Origin: Paenibacillus sp. MAHUQ-63
GTDB taxonomy: Bacteria; Bacillota; Bacilli; Paenibacillales; NBRC-103111
DNA length: 64,000 bases
Direction of reading: 5' to 3'
Assembly (NCBI RefSeq): GCF_028765165.1
Contig: NZ_JARADB010000002.1
Location: 868,001 to 932,000 of the forward strand
Both the position numbers and the translations under genes were made by a program. How positions within the stretch are numbered: position 1 is the stretch's first letter; each line of letters begins with the position of its first letter. The notes beneath the pieces were generated by a model, which worked only from the letters and a program-made list of their open reading frames with translations, was not told the DNA's origin and ran no database searches. Shown one piece after another: positions 36,408 through 44,429 of the stretch.

Positions 36408-37484
36408 ATGACAAAAATTCAGCTCTATGTTTTAGACGATGACGAGGAATATGCTCAGCGGTTAAGTGCATTTATCCGATCGTCCGAGTTCGCGGAGCGC
36501 TTTCAGGTGAAGCTGATCTCGCAGCCGGAGCGGGTCATGGAGCAAGGTCTTCATGCAGACGGTGTGCTTCTAATGTCCGATGCTATTGATAAGCAGCTCC
36601 TGAATTGGAGAACATCCCTTGTCAAAGTCGCACTTCGTGAGACATTCAAGGAAACCTATGATGCCGAAGAGCGAATACCGTCGGTTTATCGGTTTCAATC
36701 GTTGCCCAATTTATTGACTCGATTGGAAGCCTTATACGCAGCAGTGACTCCTTCTGCAAGCAGCGGAGCGCTCACTAAGTCCCGCGTTATTACGTTGTAT
36801 AGCGCCTGCGGCAGCAGCGGAAAGACGATAACGGCGATTCATTTGGCGAAACAGCTCTCTTTTCGCGGGGAGCGGGTCTTTTATCTCAGTCTGGAATCGG
36901 TTAGCGGAGCTGCACTTTGGCTGCAAGGAGACAAGAGCAGGTTCTCTCAACTGATCTATTATATGAGAAGTATGCCGGACTTCCTCGGCCCGAAGCTGCA
37001 GCTGTTGAAATCGCATGACCCGCTTCAGCGGTTCGATTACTTGTCGCCGAATGACCATATGCGGGAAATGCAGGATATGAACGGCGAACAGACGGGACTT
37101 CTCATTCAGACATTGCAAGAGCTCCGTACATATGATTACATCATCATCGATCTGGATTCGTCCGTGCATCCGAGAATCTCGAAAGCCTTGGAGCTGAGCG
37201 ACTGCATCGTTTGGCTGGTGCGGGACGATTTGAACGATGTGTTCAAAACAGTAGCGCTGTACGAGCAAATCGGCACATTGCGGAACGTGCATTTTGTAAT
37301 GAATAAGTTTACAGGCATTCAAGAGAACGATTGGTCCAAGCTGGGGAAAGAAATCAGTTATAGGCTCCCTTATATCCCCGAGTGGAAAAGTATGAGTCGT
37401 GCCGAACAAGTGTGGCAATCCATTCTGTTCTCGGAGCAAACGTACGAGATGTTTGCGGCGATCATGAGAGGAGCCGTTATTTGA
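36408..37484 (+). CDS. cpaE: Tad pilus localisation ATPase TadZ/CpaE
   Basis: A 358-residue protein. Residues 1-110 form a receiver-like domain with the acidic pair in VLDDDEE; residues 125-350 are a MinD/ParA-type ATPase with Walker A SACGSSGKT near 131 and Walker B-like YDYIIIDLDS. CpaE/TadZ proteins mark the site of Tad pilus assembly at the membrane. The ATG has AGAGGAGG upstream. Its stop overlaps the cpaF start (TGATG). Confidence 0.85.
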   Translation: MTKIQLYVLDDDEEYAQRLSAFIRSSEFAERFQVKLISQPERVMEQGLHADGVLLMSDAIDKQLLNWRTSLVKVALRETFKETYDAEERIPSVYRFQSLPNLLTRLEALYAAVTPSASSGALTKSRVITLYSACGSSGKTITAIHLAKQLSFRGERVFYLSLESVSGAALWLQGDKSRFSQLIYYMRSMPDFLGPKLQLLKSHDPLQRFDYLSPNDHMREMQDMNGEQTGLLIQTLQELRTYDYIIIDLDSSVHPRISKALELSDCIVWLVRDDLNDVFKTVALYEQIGTLRNVHFVMNKFTGIQENDWSKLGKEISYRLPYIPEWKSMSRAEQVWQSILFSEQTYEMFAAIMRGAVI

Positions 37485-38746
37485 TGAATCAATGTCTGTT
37501 CATGGAGCTGAAGGGACAGATTCAGGAGAAGCTCGACCTATCCGTCACGGTGGGAGACAGCCAGCTAGTAGAGCTTATCGAAGCTACTGTTTTTGCAGTT
37601 GCAGCGGAGCATCGATGGACCTCCAGTGAAATACAGGCTGCGGTCAAACGAATTTTTGATTCGTTTCGAGGGCTGGACATCCTGCAGCCGCTGATCGAAG
37701 ACCCGTCGGTGACAGAGATTATGGTGAACGGGCATGCATGTATTTTCTTAGAGCGCCAAGGGATCATGGAGCGGTATCCGTATCCGCTTGAAAGTTCGGA
37801 GAAGCTTGAAGATCTAATTCAGACGATCGTCTCTAAGGTGAATCGGATTGTAAACCAATCGAGCCCGATTGTCGATGCACGTCTAGCGGACGGCTCCAGA
37901 GTCAACATCGTGCTGCCGCCTGTTTCCCTTAGCGGCCCCACATTGACAATCAGGAAGTTTCCCGAAAGCCCGCTGGGGATGGATGATCTCATCCGAATGG
38001 GGAGTATCTCGCCAGACGCGGCTGAGCTTCTGCAGGTGCTGGTTGAGGCGGGGTATAACATCTTTATAGGCGGTGGCACCGGTTCTGGCAAAACAACGTT
38101 TCTCAATGCTTTAAGTAATTGGATACCTAATCATGAACGCCTCATTACGATAGAAGATTCCGCTGAGCTTCAAATTCAGAACATGCCTAATTTGGTGAGG
38201 CTGGAAACACGAAATGCCAATTCCGAGGGGAAAGGGGAAATTACCATTCGCGATCTGATTCGAGCCTCCCTGCGCATGCGTCCCAACCGGATTATCGTCG
38301 GTGAAGTGAGGGGAGGCGAAGCCTTGGACATGCTGGCTGCCATGAATACGGGGCATGACGGGTCCTTAAGTACAGGACACGGCAATACGTCGGCGGACAT
38401 GCTCAGCCGGCTGGAGACGATGGTCCTTAGCAGCGCGCCGCTACCGGTGGAGGTGATCCGCAAACAGATTGCCTCTGCGCTGGACATCATGGTTCATCTC
38501 AGCCGAATCCGCGATTCTTCAAGGAAAGTAACCGAAATCCATGAAGTCGTGGGGATGAAGAATGGGGACGTGCAGCTTCAGCCGATTTTCCTGTTCGAGG
38601 AGGAAGGGGAAACGCCGGATCGGCAGGTTACGGGGACGCTCACCTATACGGGGCACGCACTAACTAACACGCACAAAATCCGCATGGCCGGGAAGAAGCT
38701 GCCGGACTGGTTCTCTTCCGAACGAGAGCAGATAGAGGTGATATAG
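37484..38746 (+). CDS. cpaF: Tad pilus assembly ATPase CpaF/TadA
   Basis: A 420-residue secretion ATPase of the CpaF family. Walker A GGTGSGKTTFLNAL is near 196, Walker B is in RIIVGEVRGGEALDMLAAMN, and the His-box-like region is STGHGNTS. It powers Flp pilus assembly at the cytoplasmic face. The true start is ATG 37484 with GAGAGGAG upstream; the frame is open 102 bp further into cpaE but that would be overlap without a ribosome site. It is followed after one base by tadB. Confidence 0.92.
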   Translation: MNQCLFMELKGQIQEKLDLSVTVGDSQLVELIEATVFAVAAEHRWTSSEIQAAVKRIFDSFRGLDILQPLIEDPSVTEIMVNGHACIFLERQGIMERYPYPLESSEKLEDLIQTIVSKVNRIVNQSSPIVDARLADGSRVNIVLPPVSLSGPTLTIRKFPESPLGMDDLIRMGSISPDAAELLQVLVEAGYNIFIGGGTGSGKTTFLNALSNWIPNHERLITIEDSAELQIQNMPNLVRLETRNANSEGKGEITIRDLIRASLRMRPNRIIVGEVRGGEALDMLAAMNTGHDGSLSTGHGNTSADMLSRLETMVLSSAPLPVEVIRKQIASALDIMVHLSRIRDSSRKVTEIHEVVGMKNGDVQLQPIFLFEEEGETPDRQVTGTLTYTGHALTNTHKIRMAGKKLPDWFSSEREQIEVI

Positions 38747-38747
38747 G

Positions 38748-39635
38748 ATGAAGCTTATTTATCTCATTCTCCTAACCGGTGCTCTTAGCTGGTTCATCAT
38801 TTGGTCGTTGGAACGAAGAAAAAAACAAATATACAGAGAGAAAGAAGTACAACCCCGCGCTCCTGAACCTCGCAGCAAACCCGCCGTCCACGCATTAATT
38901 GACTACAACATTTATGAACTTTCCCTGAGTGAGAAAGCAGTTGCTGTTCTGATGCTGGCTATTCCAGCCTTCCTTGTCGGCTACATTTTTTATAAAAGCT
39001 TTATGCTGGCGGGCTTGTTTTCGTGCGTTGGCTTCTTGTTTCCCCGTTTCCGAAGGGCGCAGTTCATCCGGCAGCGCAAAAACAAGCTGTATGTGCAATT
39101 CAAGCAGGCGTTAAGCTGTCTGTCCTCGTCCATGACGGTTGGAAAATCCATAGAGACGGCCTTTAAAGATGCTTTGGAGGATCTGAAGATTTTGTATCCG
39201 GATGCGTCGAGCTTGATCGTGATCGAATTCAGCATCATTTGCCGGAGAGTGGAAAACGGTGAGCCGATTGAGGCCGCATTGAAAAACTTTGCGGATAGAA
39301 GCCATCTGGAGGACGTGATCAGCTTCACCGATGTTTTGATGACATGCAAACGTACCGGCGGCAATCTGGTGGAGGTCATGAAGCGTACGGCGGCAGTCAT
39401 TGCAGAGAAGCTCGAAATCGCTCAGGACATTTCCGTTATGATTGCGCAGAAACGTTTTGAATCCAGAGTATTGGTTCTAGCGCCAATCGCTATCGTTGCT
39501 GTATTGGCTTTTACGTCGCCGGATTACATGCAGCCGATGTACGGCGGTACAGGCGTTCTAATTATGACTGTTTGCCTAGTGCTGTTAGGAGGGTGTTTCA
39601 TGCTTACGCAAAAAATTATGCAGATTCAGGTGTAA
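38748..39635 (+). CDS. tadB: Tad pilus platform protein TadB
   Basis: A 295-residue membrane protein with a T2SSF-type domain (FKQALSCLSSSMTVGKSIETAF, CKRTGGNLVEVM) and hydrophobic segments near residues 5-17, 62-95, 245-265 and 270-290. TadB and TadC together form the platform that the CpaF motor turns. Start ATG 38748 follows AGAGGTGATATAGG. It is 1 bp from tadC. Confidence 0.87.
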   Translation: MKLIYLILLTGALSWFIIWSLERRKKQIYREKEVQPRAPEPRSKPAVHALIDYNIYELSLSEKAVAVLMLAIPAFLVGYIFYKSFMLAGLFSCVGFLFPRFRRAQFIRQRKNKLYVQFKQALSCLSSSMTVGKSIETAFKDALEDLKILYPDASSLIVIEFSIICRRVENGEPIEAALKNFADRSHLEDVISFTDVLMTCKRTGGNLVEVMKRTAAVIAEKLEIAQDISVMIAQKRFESRVLVLAPIAIVAVLAFTSPDYMQPMYGGTGVLIMTVCLVLLGGCFMLTQKIMQIQV

Positions 39636-39636
39636 T

Positions 39637-40506
39637 ATGTGGATCGCCGTTTTATTTGGTCTAGAAGTTCTAGGCGTGCTGACCGTTCTGCTTTGGGGAC
39701 GGGTGCGATACGCTGATCTATTAAAGGCGCAGCCTTATCCGTTTCGGTTTAAACGATTATTTCCTTACAGTTATTTGCTTGTAGACCGACTTCATGTGAT
39801 GGACAAAATGCCTGCGTTGACGTCCAAGCTCCATCATAAATTGATCAAGCTCCATGGCAGCAGCTATGCGGCCTATGGCAGCAAATGGCTGTATGCGGAA
39901 TTGTTATCCACAAGCACTATATGTTTATTACTCTCGACGCTTCTGTCGGCTTTGGCTGGCGGAGACGAATCGCTTCTGGGATTCGGCGTATTGCTCTCCG
40001 TCATGATTCCGGCCTTTATGGTCAGGGACTTGGATGTTCGAATCCGCAAGAAACAGCTGCAAATGATTTTGGAGCTGCCAGAAGTGCTAAGCACGATCGT
40101 GCTGCTTGTTAATGCAGGGGAGACCGTCAACCGGGCATGGATCCGGTGTGTCGAAGCAAGGCCGCACAAAGCGCATACGCCGCTTTACAGAGAGCTCGCA
40201 CAGGCCGTCCATGAGCTTGAGATGAATATTTCATTCGCGAAAGTCATGGAGGATTTCAGCAAGCGCTGTGCACTGCATGAAGTATCTTTGTTTACTTCAG
40301 CCATTCTGCTGAATTACAAAAGGGGAGGCAGCGATTTTGTAATGGCGCTGCAAGCCCTCTCTTTGGATCTATGGCAGCGTAGGAAGTCGGTGGCTCGAAC
40401 GCTTGGCGAGGAAGCTTCGTCCAAGCTCGTGTTTCCGATGGTACTCATCTTTGTCGTGGTGATGATCATCGTCGCCACGCCGGCATTACTAATGATGAAA
40501 TCATAA
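39637..40506 (+). CDS. tadC: Tad pilus platform protein TadC
   Basis: A 289-residue membrane protein with the same T2SSF pattern as TadB (LPEVLSTIVLLVNAGETVNRAW, YKRGGSDFVMALQAL) and a C-terminal pair of hydrophobic segments ending in VVMIIVATPALLMM. The spacing of one base to tadB and 12 bases to the pilin gene supports one operon. Confidence 0.85.
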   Translation: MWIAVLFGLEVLGVLTVLLWGRVRYADLLKAQPYPFRFKRLFPYSYLLVDRLHVMDKMPALTSKLHHKLIKLHGSSYAAYGSKWLYAELLSTSTICLLLSTLLSALAGGDESLLGFGVLLSVMIPAFMVRDLDVRIRKKQLQMILELPEVLSTIVLLVNAGETVNRAWIRCVEARPHKAHTPLYRELAQAVHELEMNISFAKVMEDFSKRCALHEVSLFTSAILLNYKRGGSDFVMALQALSLDLWQRRKSVARTLGEEASSKLVFPMVLIFVVVMIIVATPALLMMKS

Positions 40507-40518
40507 TGGAGGACGAGA

Positions 40519-40749
40519 ATGATGATGGGTATAGCTCGCAGAATGAAATTATTTTGGAAGGACGAAGAGGGGCTTGGAACTTTGGAGATTTTGTTGATTG
40601 TCGCTGTACTGGTTGCCGTTGCCATCATATTTAGGAAGTGGATTGTCTCGTGGTTCCAAAAGCTGATCGGAGATGCCAACTCCGATCTGAAGGATAACAG
40701 CGCAGTCACACCGTGTGCGCCGAGTCCGACGAAAAGCTGTGAGTCATAG
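40519..40749 (+). CDS. Flp-like Tad pilin
   Basis: A 76-residue prepilin. The leader ends in DEEG18; the mature part starts LGTLEILLIVAVLVAVAIIF with Glu at position 5, then a basic segment and a Cys-containing tail. This is the short Flp1-like pilin found in Firmicute Tad loci. Three consecutive ATG codons start the gene behind GGAGGACGAG. The downstream tadE-like gene overlaps its end. Processing needs a prepilin peptidase; none is encoded in the Tad cluster itself. Confidence 0.8.
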   Translation: MMMGIARRMKLFWKDEEGLGTLEILLIVAVLVAVAIIFRKWIVSWFQKLIGDANSDLKDNSAVTPCAPSPTKSCES

Positions 40750-41743
40750 ATGCAGAGACCGGTTTGGCAGGTGTGAACAAGGTAGCTTTACTTTAGAGGC
40801 ATCCCTCGTTTTTCCAATGATCCTCTTCTGTACAGTTACCCTTCTTATCGTGAGCCTATATGCTTATCAGAACGTATACATGCTTCAAATAGCCGGAACG
40901 ACAGCGGAGAGATTAGCCTTTACCTGGGATAACAGCCGCAAAGATTTGATGACCGGAAACTTTAATCCTAGCGAAACGGACGGATTATATCACCGTCTTA
41001 CGCCAAATCATGCAGCTGATTTATTCGGAACCTTGACGTCAGGCGGTGGAACGAAGGTCGAACTGCCATCAGACCGCTTGGGAAGTCTCACCCGGACGAA
41101 GCTAGCCAAAGCATCAGCGTATCTTCCAGCAGGCATTCGCGGAACGGCAACTTATTCGAATTACATCTTGGATCGGCAAATAGAAGTGGAACTGAACAAA
41201 CCGTTTCAGATATCCGCTGTGATGGGGAAATGGTTTAATCCGGAGGGGATAAGGAGCAGAGCGGTATCGCATATTGTGGAGCCCGTTGAGCTTATCCGTC
41301 TAACAGACATAACGCGAACGTATTTTAGGGCAATCAAAGATCGTATTTCGCCTAAGAAGGTAAGGGATGTGTTAGTGGAACCGGCTCCAGGCGAACTGTC
41401 CGGACCCGGGATTACGATCAGTTCGGAACGCCAAGCTGCAGCCTACTTAAGATCATTGGTAAGCGGTACCGAGCATGTTCGGACCACGGCCTCAGGAAAA
41501 AGCAGAACGGTTGATGCGCTTGACGCACGTGGCGTAGCCCACCAAGCCTTTTACAGCATGACGGAGATGCAGCTCCGTACGGAGCAGTTGCCCAAAGATA
41601 TCGAGCTGTTACAGGAAGGATCGCAAGTCAAAGGTGTTGTTTGGCACTTCTTCAAGAAGGATGCCAGCGGCAAAGGAATGCCGTCCCCTGCATTTCGCCG
41701 AGAGCTTGAGCGCAAAGGGATTGTCGTTGTGATTCACAATTAG
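40739..41743 (+). CDS. TadE-like pseudopilin
   Basis: A 334-residue secreted protein. With GTG 40739 as start, G15 is followed by SFTLEASLVFPMIL, the TadE-type signal with Glu at mature position 5, and one membrane helix. The start is uncertain: GTG 40715 is also in frame, and neither has a good ribosome site, so translation may depend on the overlapping pilin gene. The extracellular part has no recognised fold. It is long for TadE, which is usual in Firmicute Tad loci. Confidence 0.7.
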   Translation: MSHRCRDRFGRCEQGSFTLEASLVFPMILFCTVTLLIVSLYAYQNVYMLQIAGTTAERLAFTWDNSRKDLMTGNFNPSETDGLYHRLTPNHAADLFGTLTSGGGTKVELPSDRLGSLTRTKLAKASAYLPAGIRGTATYSNYILDRQIEVELNKPFQISAVMGKWFNPEGIRSRAVSHIVEPVELIRLTDITRTYFRAIKDRISPKKVRDVLVEPAPGELSGPGITISSERQAAAYLRSLVSGTEHVRTTASGKSRTVDALDARGVAHQAFYSMTEMQLRTEQLPKDIELLQEGSQVKGVVWHFFKKDASGKGMPSPAFRRELERKGIVVVIHN

Positions 41744-41757
41744 AAGGGAGGGTGTGT

Positions 41758-42240
41758 TTGAACGTATTTATTCGTTCGTCGGCAGGCATAGTTTCCGTTT
41801 ATTTGATTCTCGTTATCGTGCCTATTTTTCTGTTTCAGGCTGTGTTAATCGATTTTGCAAGAGTTAAGCTTGCGGAGCAAGAGACGGAATCGGCGGTCCA
41901 AGCGGCAACCCGGTCCGTCATGTCATCTTTCGATCAAGAGCTTCAAGCAATAGGATTGTACGGATTAGGCATATCGCAGACGGAGTCTGAGGAGCTGTTT
42001 CAGAAAGTGTTCGCCGCTAATTTGTCAGGAGCAATCTCAACCGGTGCTTTCCATTATGTGGATACGAAGCCTGCCGCACAGAGCAGTAGATTTACACCTG
42101 TATATACGTTAGGCAGTCATATCATTTTTGAACGCCAAGTATTGGAAGCTATGAAGATGAAGGCACCCATCGAGTTTACGCTTGAGATCACCGACAAATT
42201 TCGCAAAACCTGTAGTTATATAAAAAACTTCTTACATTAA
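41758..42240 (+). pseudogene. TadG-like gene truncated by the Tn7-like insertion
   Basis: TTG 41758 follows GGAGGGTG. The protein begins with one membrane helix (VSVYLILVIVPIFLFQ) and the TadG-like stretch AEQETESAVQAATRSVMSSFDQ. About 150 residues fit the Tad context; TadG-type proteins here are normally several hundred residues long. At 42211 the GC-rich coding sequence stops abruptly and the frame runs ten codons into AT-rich transposon-end DNA. The 3' part is presumably on the far side of the element. Tad pili may therefore be impaired. The true 3' half was not seen. Confidence 0.75.
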
Positions 42241-42299
42241 CAAAAATCAAATTACATTGATAAAACTGCTCTTACATTTAGAAAATACTGCTTACATTA
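42222..42299 (+). repeat. Four 20-bp-spaced TnsB-type binding sites at the element end
   Basis: TTACATT occurs at 42232, 42252, 42272 and 42292, exactly 20 bp apart, each preceded by an A-run and a CT-rich segment (for example AAAACTGCTCTTACATT). Abutting directly repeated sites beside a TGT terminus are the layout of Tn7-type ends bound by TnsB. The binding role is inferred. Confidence 0.8.
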
Positions 42300-42456
42300 G
42301 AAAAAAACGAATATGCACGAATGTGTATATTTATACATTGGTTGAAATGATGTGATTTCGAAATTTATTCAAGGTCATTATTATGAGCGGTAGTACGCTG
42401 ATGCGTTGTTCCTATTGGTTAGTGTTTTATTTTTATTAATGAAGGGATAGAGTGTT

Positions 42457-42639
42457 ATGAATCGAACTGTTTTGACGGACGCAGACTTTGAAAATTGTAT
42501 TTACTTTCAAACCGCTGTAGAAGTTTGGTTTGTAGACGAAATGATTTCAAGAGGGATTGTCGAGAGATATTCGGAAACGACTGTGAAAATCAATGGACAT
42601 TATCATTTCAGGATGAATTGTTCATTCAATAAAGCTTAG
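42457..42639 (+). CDS. Hypothetical protein, 60 residues
   Basis: ATG 42457 follows GAAGGGATAGAG. The peptide MNRTVLTDADFENCIYFQTA continues with VEVWFVDEMISRGIVE and ends in a short His/Asn/Phe-rich segment. The mix of charged and aromatic residues suits a small folded protein. It is the first gene inside the element. No family is recognised. The frame is followed by about 250 bp without a gene. Confidence 0.5.
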   Translation: MNRTVLTDADFENCIYFQTAVEVWFVDEMISRGIVERYSETTVKINGHYHFRMNCSFNKA

Positions 42640-42850
42640 GAATAAAAAGCACTTGGAGAAAAAGAGGTGCTTAAGGGTTATGGAACCCAGATGCATTAGG
42701 ATTAAGGTTATTTGAGTTATTTCAGGGTAATATGAAAAATAAATCGAGTTTTTTGAGGATAACCAAATAGTTTCACATATCAAAAATAGGGAAAATCAAC
42801 ATTAGATTTTATAACAACATTGATATTGTTTTTATCAATCAAGAATAATT
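42640..42850. other. AT-rich gap after the first element gene
   Basis: No gene seen. AAGCAC (near 42648) and GTGCTT (near 42668) can form a small stem without a T-run. Nothing else stands out. Confidence 0.4.
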
Positions 42851-42910
42851 ATTGCAACAAAAAAATGATGCAAGGTCTGAATTGACCTAGCATCATTTTT
42901 TTGTTGCAAT
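42851..42910. terminator. 27-bp inverted repeat, bidirectional terminator
   Basis: Arms 42851-42877 and 42884-42910 are complementary with one mismatch around the loop TGAATT, with A/T runs inside the stem. The right arm includes the last codons and stop of the HTH gene. Confidence 0.8.
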
Positions 42911-43126
42911 AATTTGTTCAACTTCTCGAATTAGTTTACTTGGTGAAATACCTAGCTCTTTTGCAAGAACAAATACAGTTTTAACTGTAGGATTACGTTT
43001 TCCAAGTTCAAGCATGCTTATATATGTTCTGTCTAAATCACAATTATTAGCCAAATCTTCTTGAGATAGTTCTCGCTTTGTCCTGTATTGACGAAGAATA
43101 ATGCCAAATCCATTTTCAATCTCCAT
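42893..43126 (-). CDS. XRE-family HTH regulator, controller-protein type
   Basis: A 77-residue Cro/CI-type DNA-binding protein consisting of a single HTH domain: LRQYRTKRELSQEDLANN, then the recognition helix region DRTYISMLELGKRNPTVKTV. This resembles the C (controller) proteins of restriction-modification systems. Divergent from it are two unknown genes, and between them lie palindromes with ACTATAGT cores like known C-boxes. It likely represses or balances both promoters. The stop lies inside a large terminator hairpin. The restriction genes of this island are 7 kb away, so its regulon is probably the adjacent pair. Confidence 0.85.
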   Translation of the reverse strand: MEIENGFGIILRQYRTKRELSQEDLANNCDLDRTYISMLELGKRNPTVKTVFVLAKELGISPSKLIREVEQIIATKK

Positions 43127-43185
43127 CAGCTCTACCCTCTCTTAGTGAAGACTTTTATTCTAATTCTGAATTAATTGAGACAAAT

Positions 43186-43251
43186 AGTCTACGGACTATA
43201 GTCCACAAAAATAATGATATTAAATGTATAATTTTGATTACTATAGTCTAC
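43186..43251. promoter_or_regulatory. Palindromic operators (C-box-like) and divergent promoters
   Basis: GGACTATAGTCC (43193-43204) is a perfect palindrome, preceded by TAGTCTAC. A second site TTACTATAGTCTA is centred at 43243, 45 bp away. TATAAT at 43255-43260 faces the rightward genes, so the second site falls between its -35 and -10 regions. Confidence 0.65.
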
Positions 43252-43288
43252 AATTATAATGGAATTAGTTTAAATTGGAGTTGAGAAA

Positions 43289-43651
43289 ATGACCATATCT
43301 GAATATATAAAGAAGCAATTTCCGGAATATTTTTTTAAAAACGAAAATTGCTTAATTCAGGATAATGTTGATACTAAGGATTGTGAAATTTTTGAGATGA
43401 TTTTGAAAGCATTGAATTATAAGGGGCAAAATGAAAGAGTAAGTTACGCATTAGAGATTTTGAAAATGGAAAAGTATCGCGTTTGGGACTGGGAAGATTT
43501 CTGTGAAAATATAAATTGTTTTTTTCCTATTTTCGAAGAGTTACGAGTTTTTGATAAACATGATTGTGATAGAACAGTTAGATTCATGATTGCTACTTAC
43601 GTTAATTTTGCTGAGTTAAGTGGAAACCGAGTAATTGAAATATTTTTATAA
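43289..43651 (+). CDS. Hypothetical protein, 120 residues
   Basis: An acidic, aromatic-rich soluble protein (YIKKQFPEYFFKNENC, WDWEDFCENINCFFPIF). ATG 43289 follows TTGGAGTTGAG. The HTH operators lie directly upstream, so it is likely under control of the divergent regulator. No family is recognised. AT-rich codon use fits the rest of the island. It precedes another unknown gene by 30 bp. A toxin, immunity or defence role is possible from context only. Confidence 0.6.
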   Translation: MTISEYIKKQFPEYFFKNENCLIQDNVDTKDCEIFEMILKALNYKGQNERVSYALEILKMEKYRVWDWEDFCENINCFFPIFEELRVFDKHDCDRTVRFMIATYVNFAELSGNRVIEIFL

Positions 43652-43681
43652 AAAAATCAGAAGTGAGTGAGATTTGGGATT

Positions 43682-44065
43682 ATGGAAGAGCTAATTACAG
43701 AATTTAAAGCAATTGTTCAGCAATATAAGCACACAATTCAGCGGCTAAAAAAACACTATGACTATCCATTTACAACAGAGTGTGGGCATTACTACACGCT
43801 CATAATTAATCAGAACAGCCTAGAGGTTTTCGAGAGGTCAATTAATATTATCGAAAGATTTAGGAAAAAAAGAATGCTACCAGCATTCAAGTTTCGAAGT
43901 GATGAATTTAAAACAAATATGGAATTTGAAATAAAACGATATCCTGGTGTTTTAACTGTTAGAACTCAAGAGAACATAATTAATTACATGAAGACATTAG
44001 AATTGATAATCGAAGAGCTAGAACATCAACTTAATTCTTTTATTCGGAAGGAGGAAGGACCATGA
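43682..44065 (+). CDS. Hypothetical protein, 127 residues, helical
   Basis: A helix-rich basic protein with long amphipathic stretches (EFKAIVQQYKHTIQRLKKHY, INYMKTLELIIEELEHQL) that suggest a coiled coil. ATG 43682 is taken as start; GTG 43667 would add five residues, and neither has a strong ribosome site. It is in line with the upstream 120-residue gene and likely shares its promoter. Its TGA overlaps the ATG of the decayed frame that follows. Function unknown. Confidence 0.55.
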   Translation: MEELITEFKAIVQQYKHTIQRLKKHYDYPFTTECGHYYTLIINQNSLEVFERSINIIERFRKKRMLPAFKFRSDEFKTNMEFEIKRYPGVLTVRTQENIINYMKTLELIIEELEHQLNSFIRKEEGP

Positions 44066-44331
44066 TTAACATGTCCAAAGCGACTATTACAACACAAGGG
44101 AAAATGCATTAGGATAGATAACAAATTTAGACGTTTTCAAATGCATTAAAACATAGATTGTTTGATTTGGCTACTAACGGCAAATTGTTAGTACCGGCGT
44201 TGTTTAATGAAGAGAATGATGAAACTATTATGATTATTAATTGATTATTGGATGAGAAGCATCTAATTGAGTTTATTAAAAAAATGACAGATAAGCAGCA
44301 AATCAATAGTATAAAAAATTTGAAAGATTAA
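44062..44331 (+). pseudogene. Decayed reading frame with four in-frame stops
   Basis: Starting at ATG 44062 (overlapping the previous stop as ATGA) one frame reads sensibly to TAA 44331 but carries TAG at 44107, TAA at 44116, TAG at 44122 and TGA near 44245. The readable parts include LKHRLFDLATNGKLLVPALF and LLDEKHLIEFIKKMTDKQQ. The start overlap with the upstream gene suggests the operon once had a third member. The parent family is not recognised. Confidence 0.55.
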
Positions 44332-44360
44332 TGCGTGAACGAAAAAATAATGAATGAAGA

Positions 44361-44387
44361 TAGTCAATGTAGTCAATGTAGTCAATG
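44361..44387 (+). repeat. Three tandem copies of TAGTCAATG
   Basis: Units at 44361, 44370 and 44379. In one frame (ATG 44350 to TAA 44427, 25 codons) they encode repeated Ser-Gln-Cys. That small frame has no good ribosome site and lies just before tnsD, so it is listed as a repeat only. Confidence 0.7.
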
Positions 44388-44429
44388 TACCTACAATGAG
44401 CTAAAAGATGTTATGAAAGGAAATTAAAA

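Noticed and set aside
36732..37439. Minus-strand open frame of 235 codons opposite cpaE
   Set aside because: The ATPase motifs of cpaE on the plus strand explain the region; the antisense frame is a by-product of codon bias.
42232..42299. Regularly spaced repeats considered as a CRISPR array
   Set aside because: The repeat core is only about 7 bp with 13-bp AT-rich intervals, the array sits at an element border, and no cas genes are present.
44361..44387. TAGTCAATG repeats considered as CRISPR or iteron origin
   Set aside because: Units of 9 bp directly abut without spacers and no replication initiator gene is nearby.
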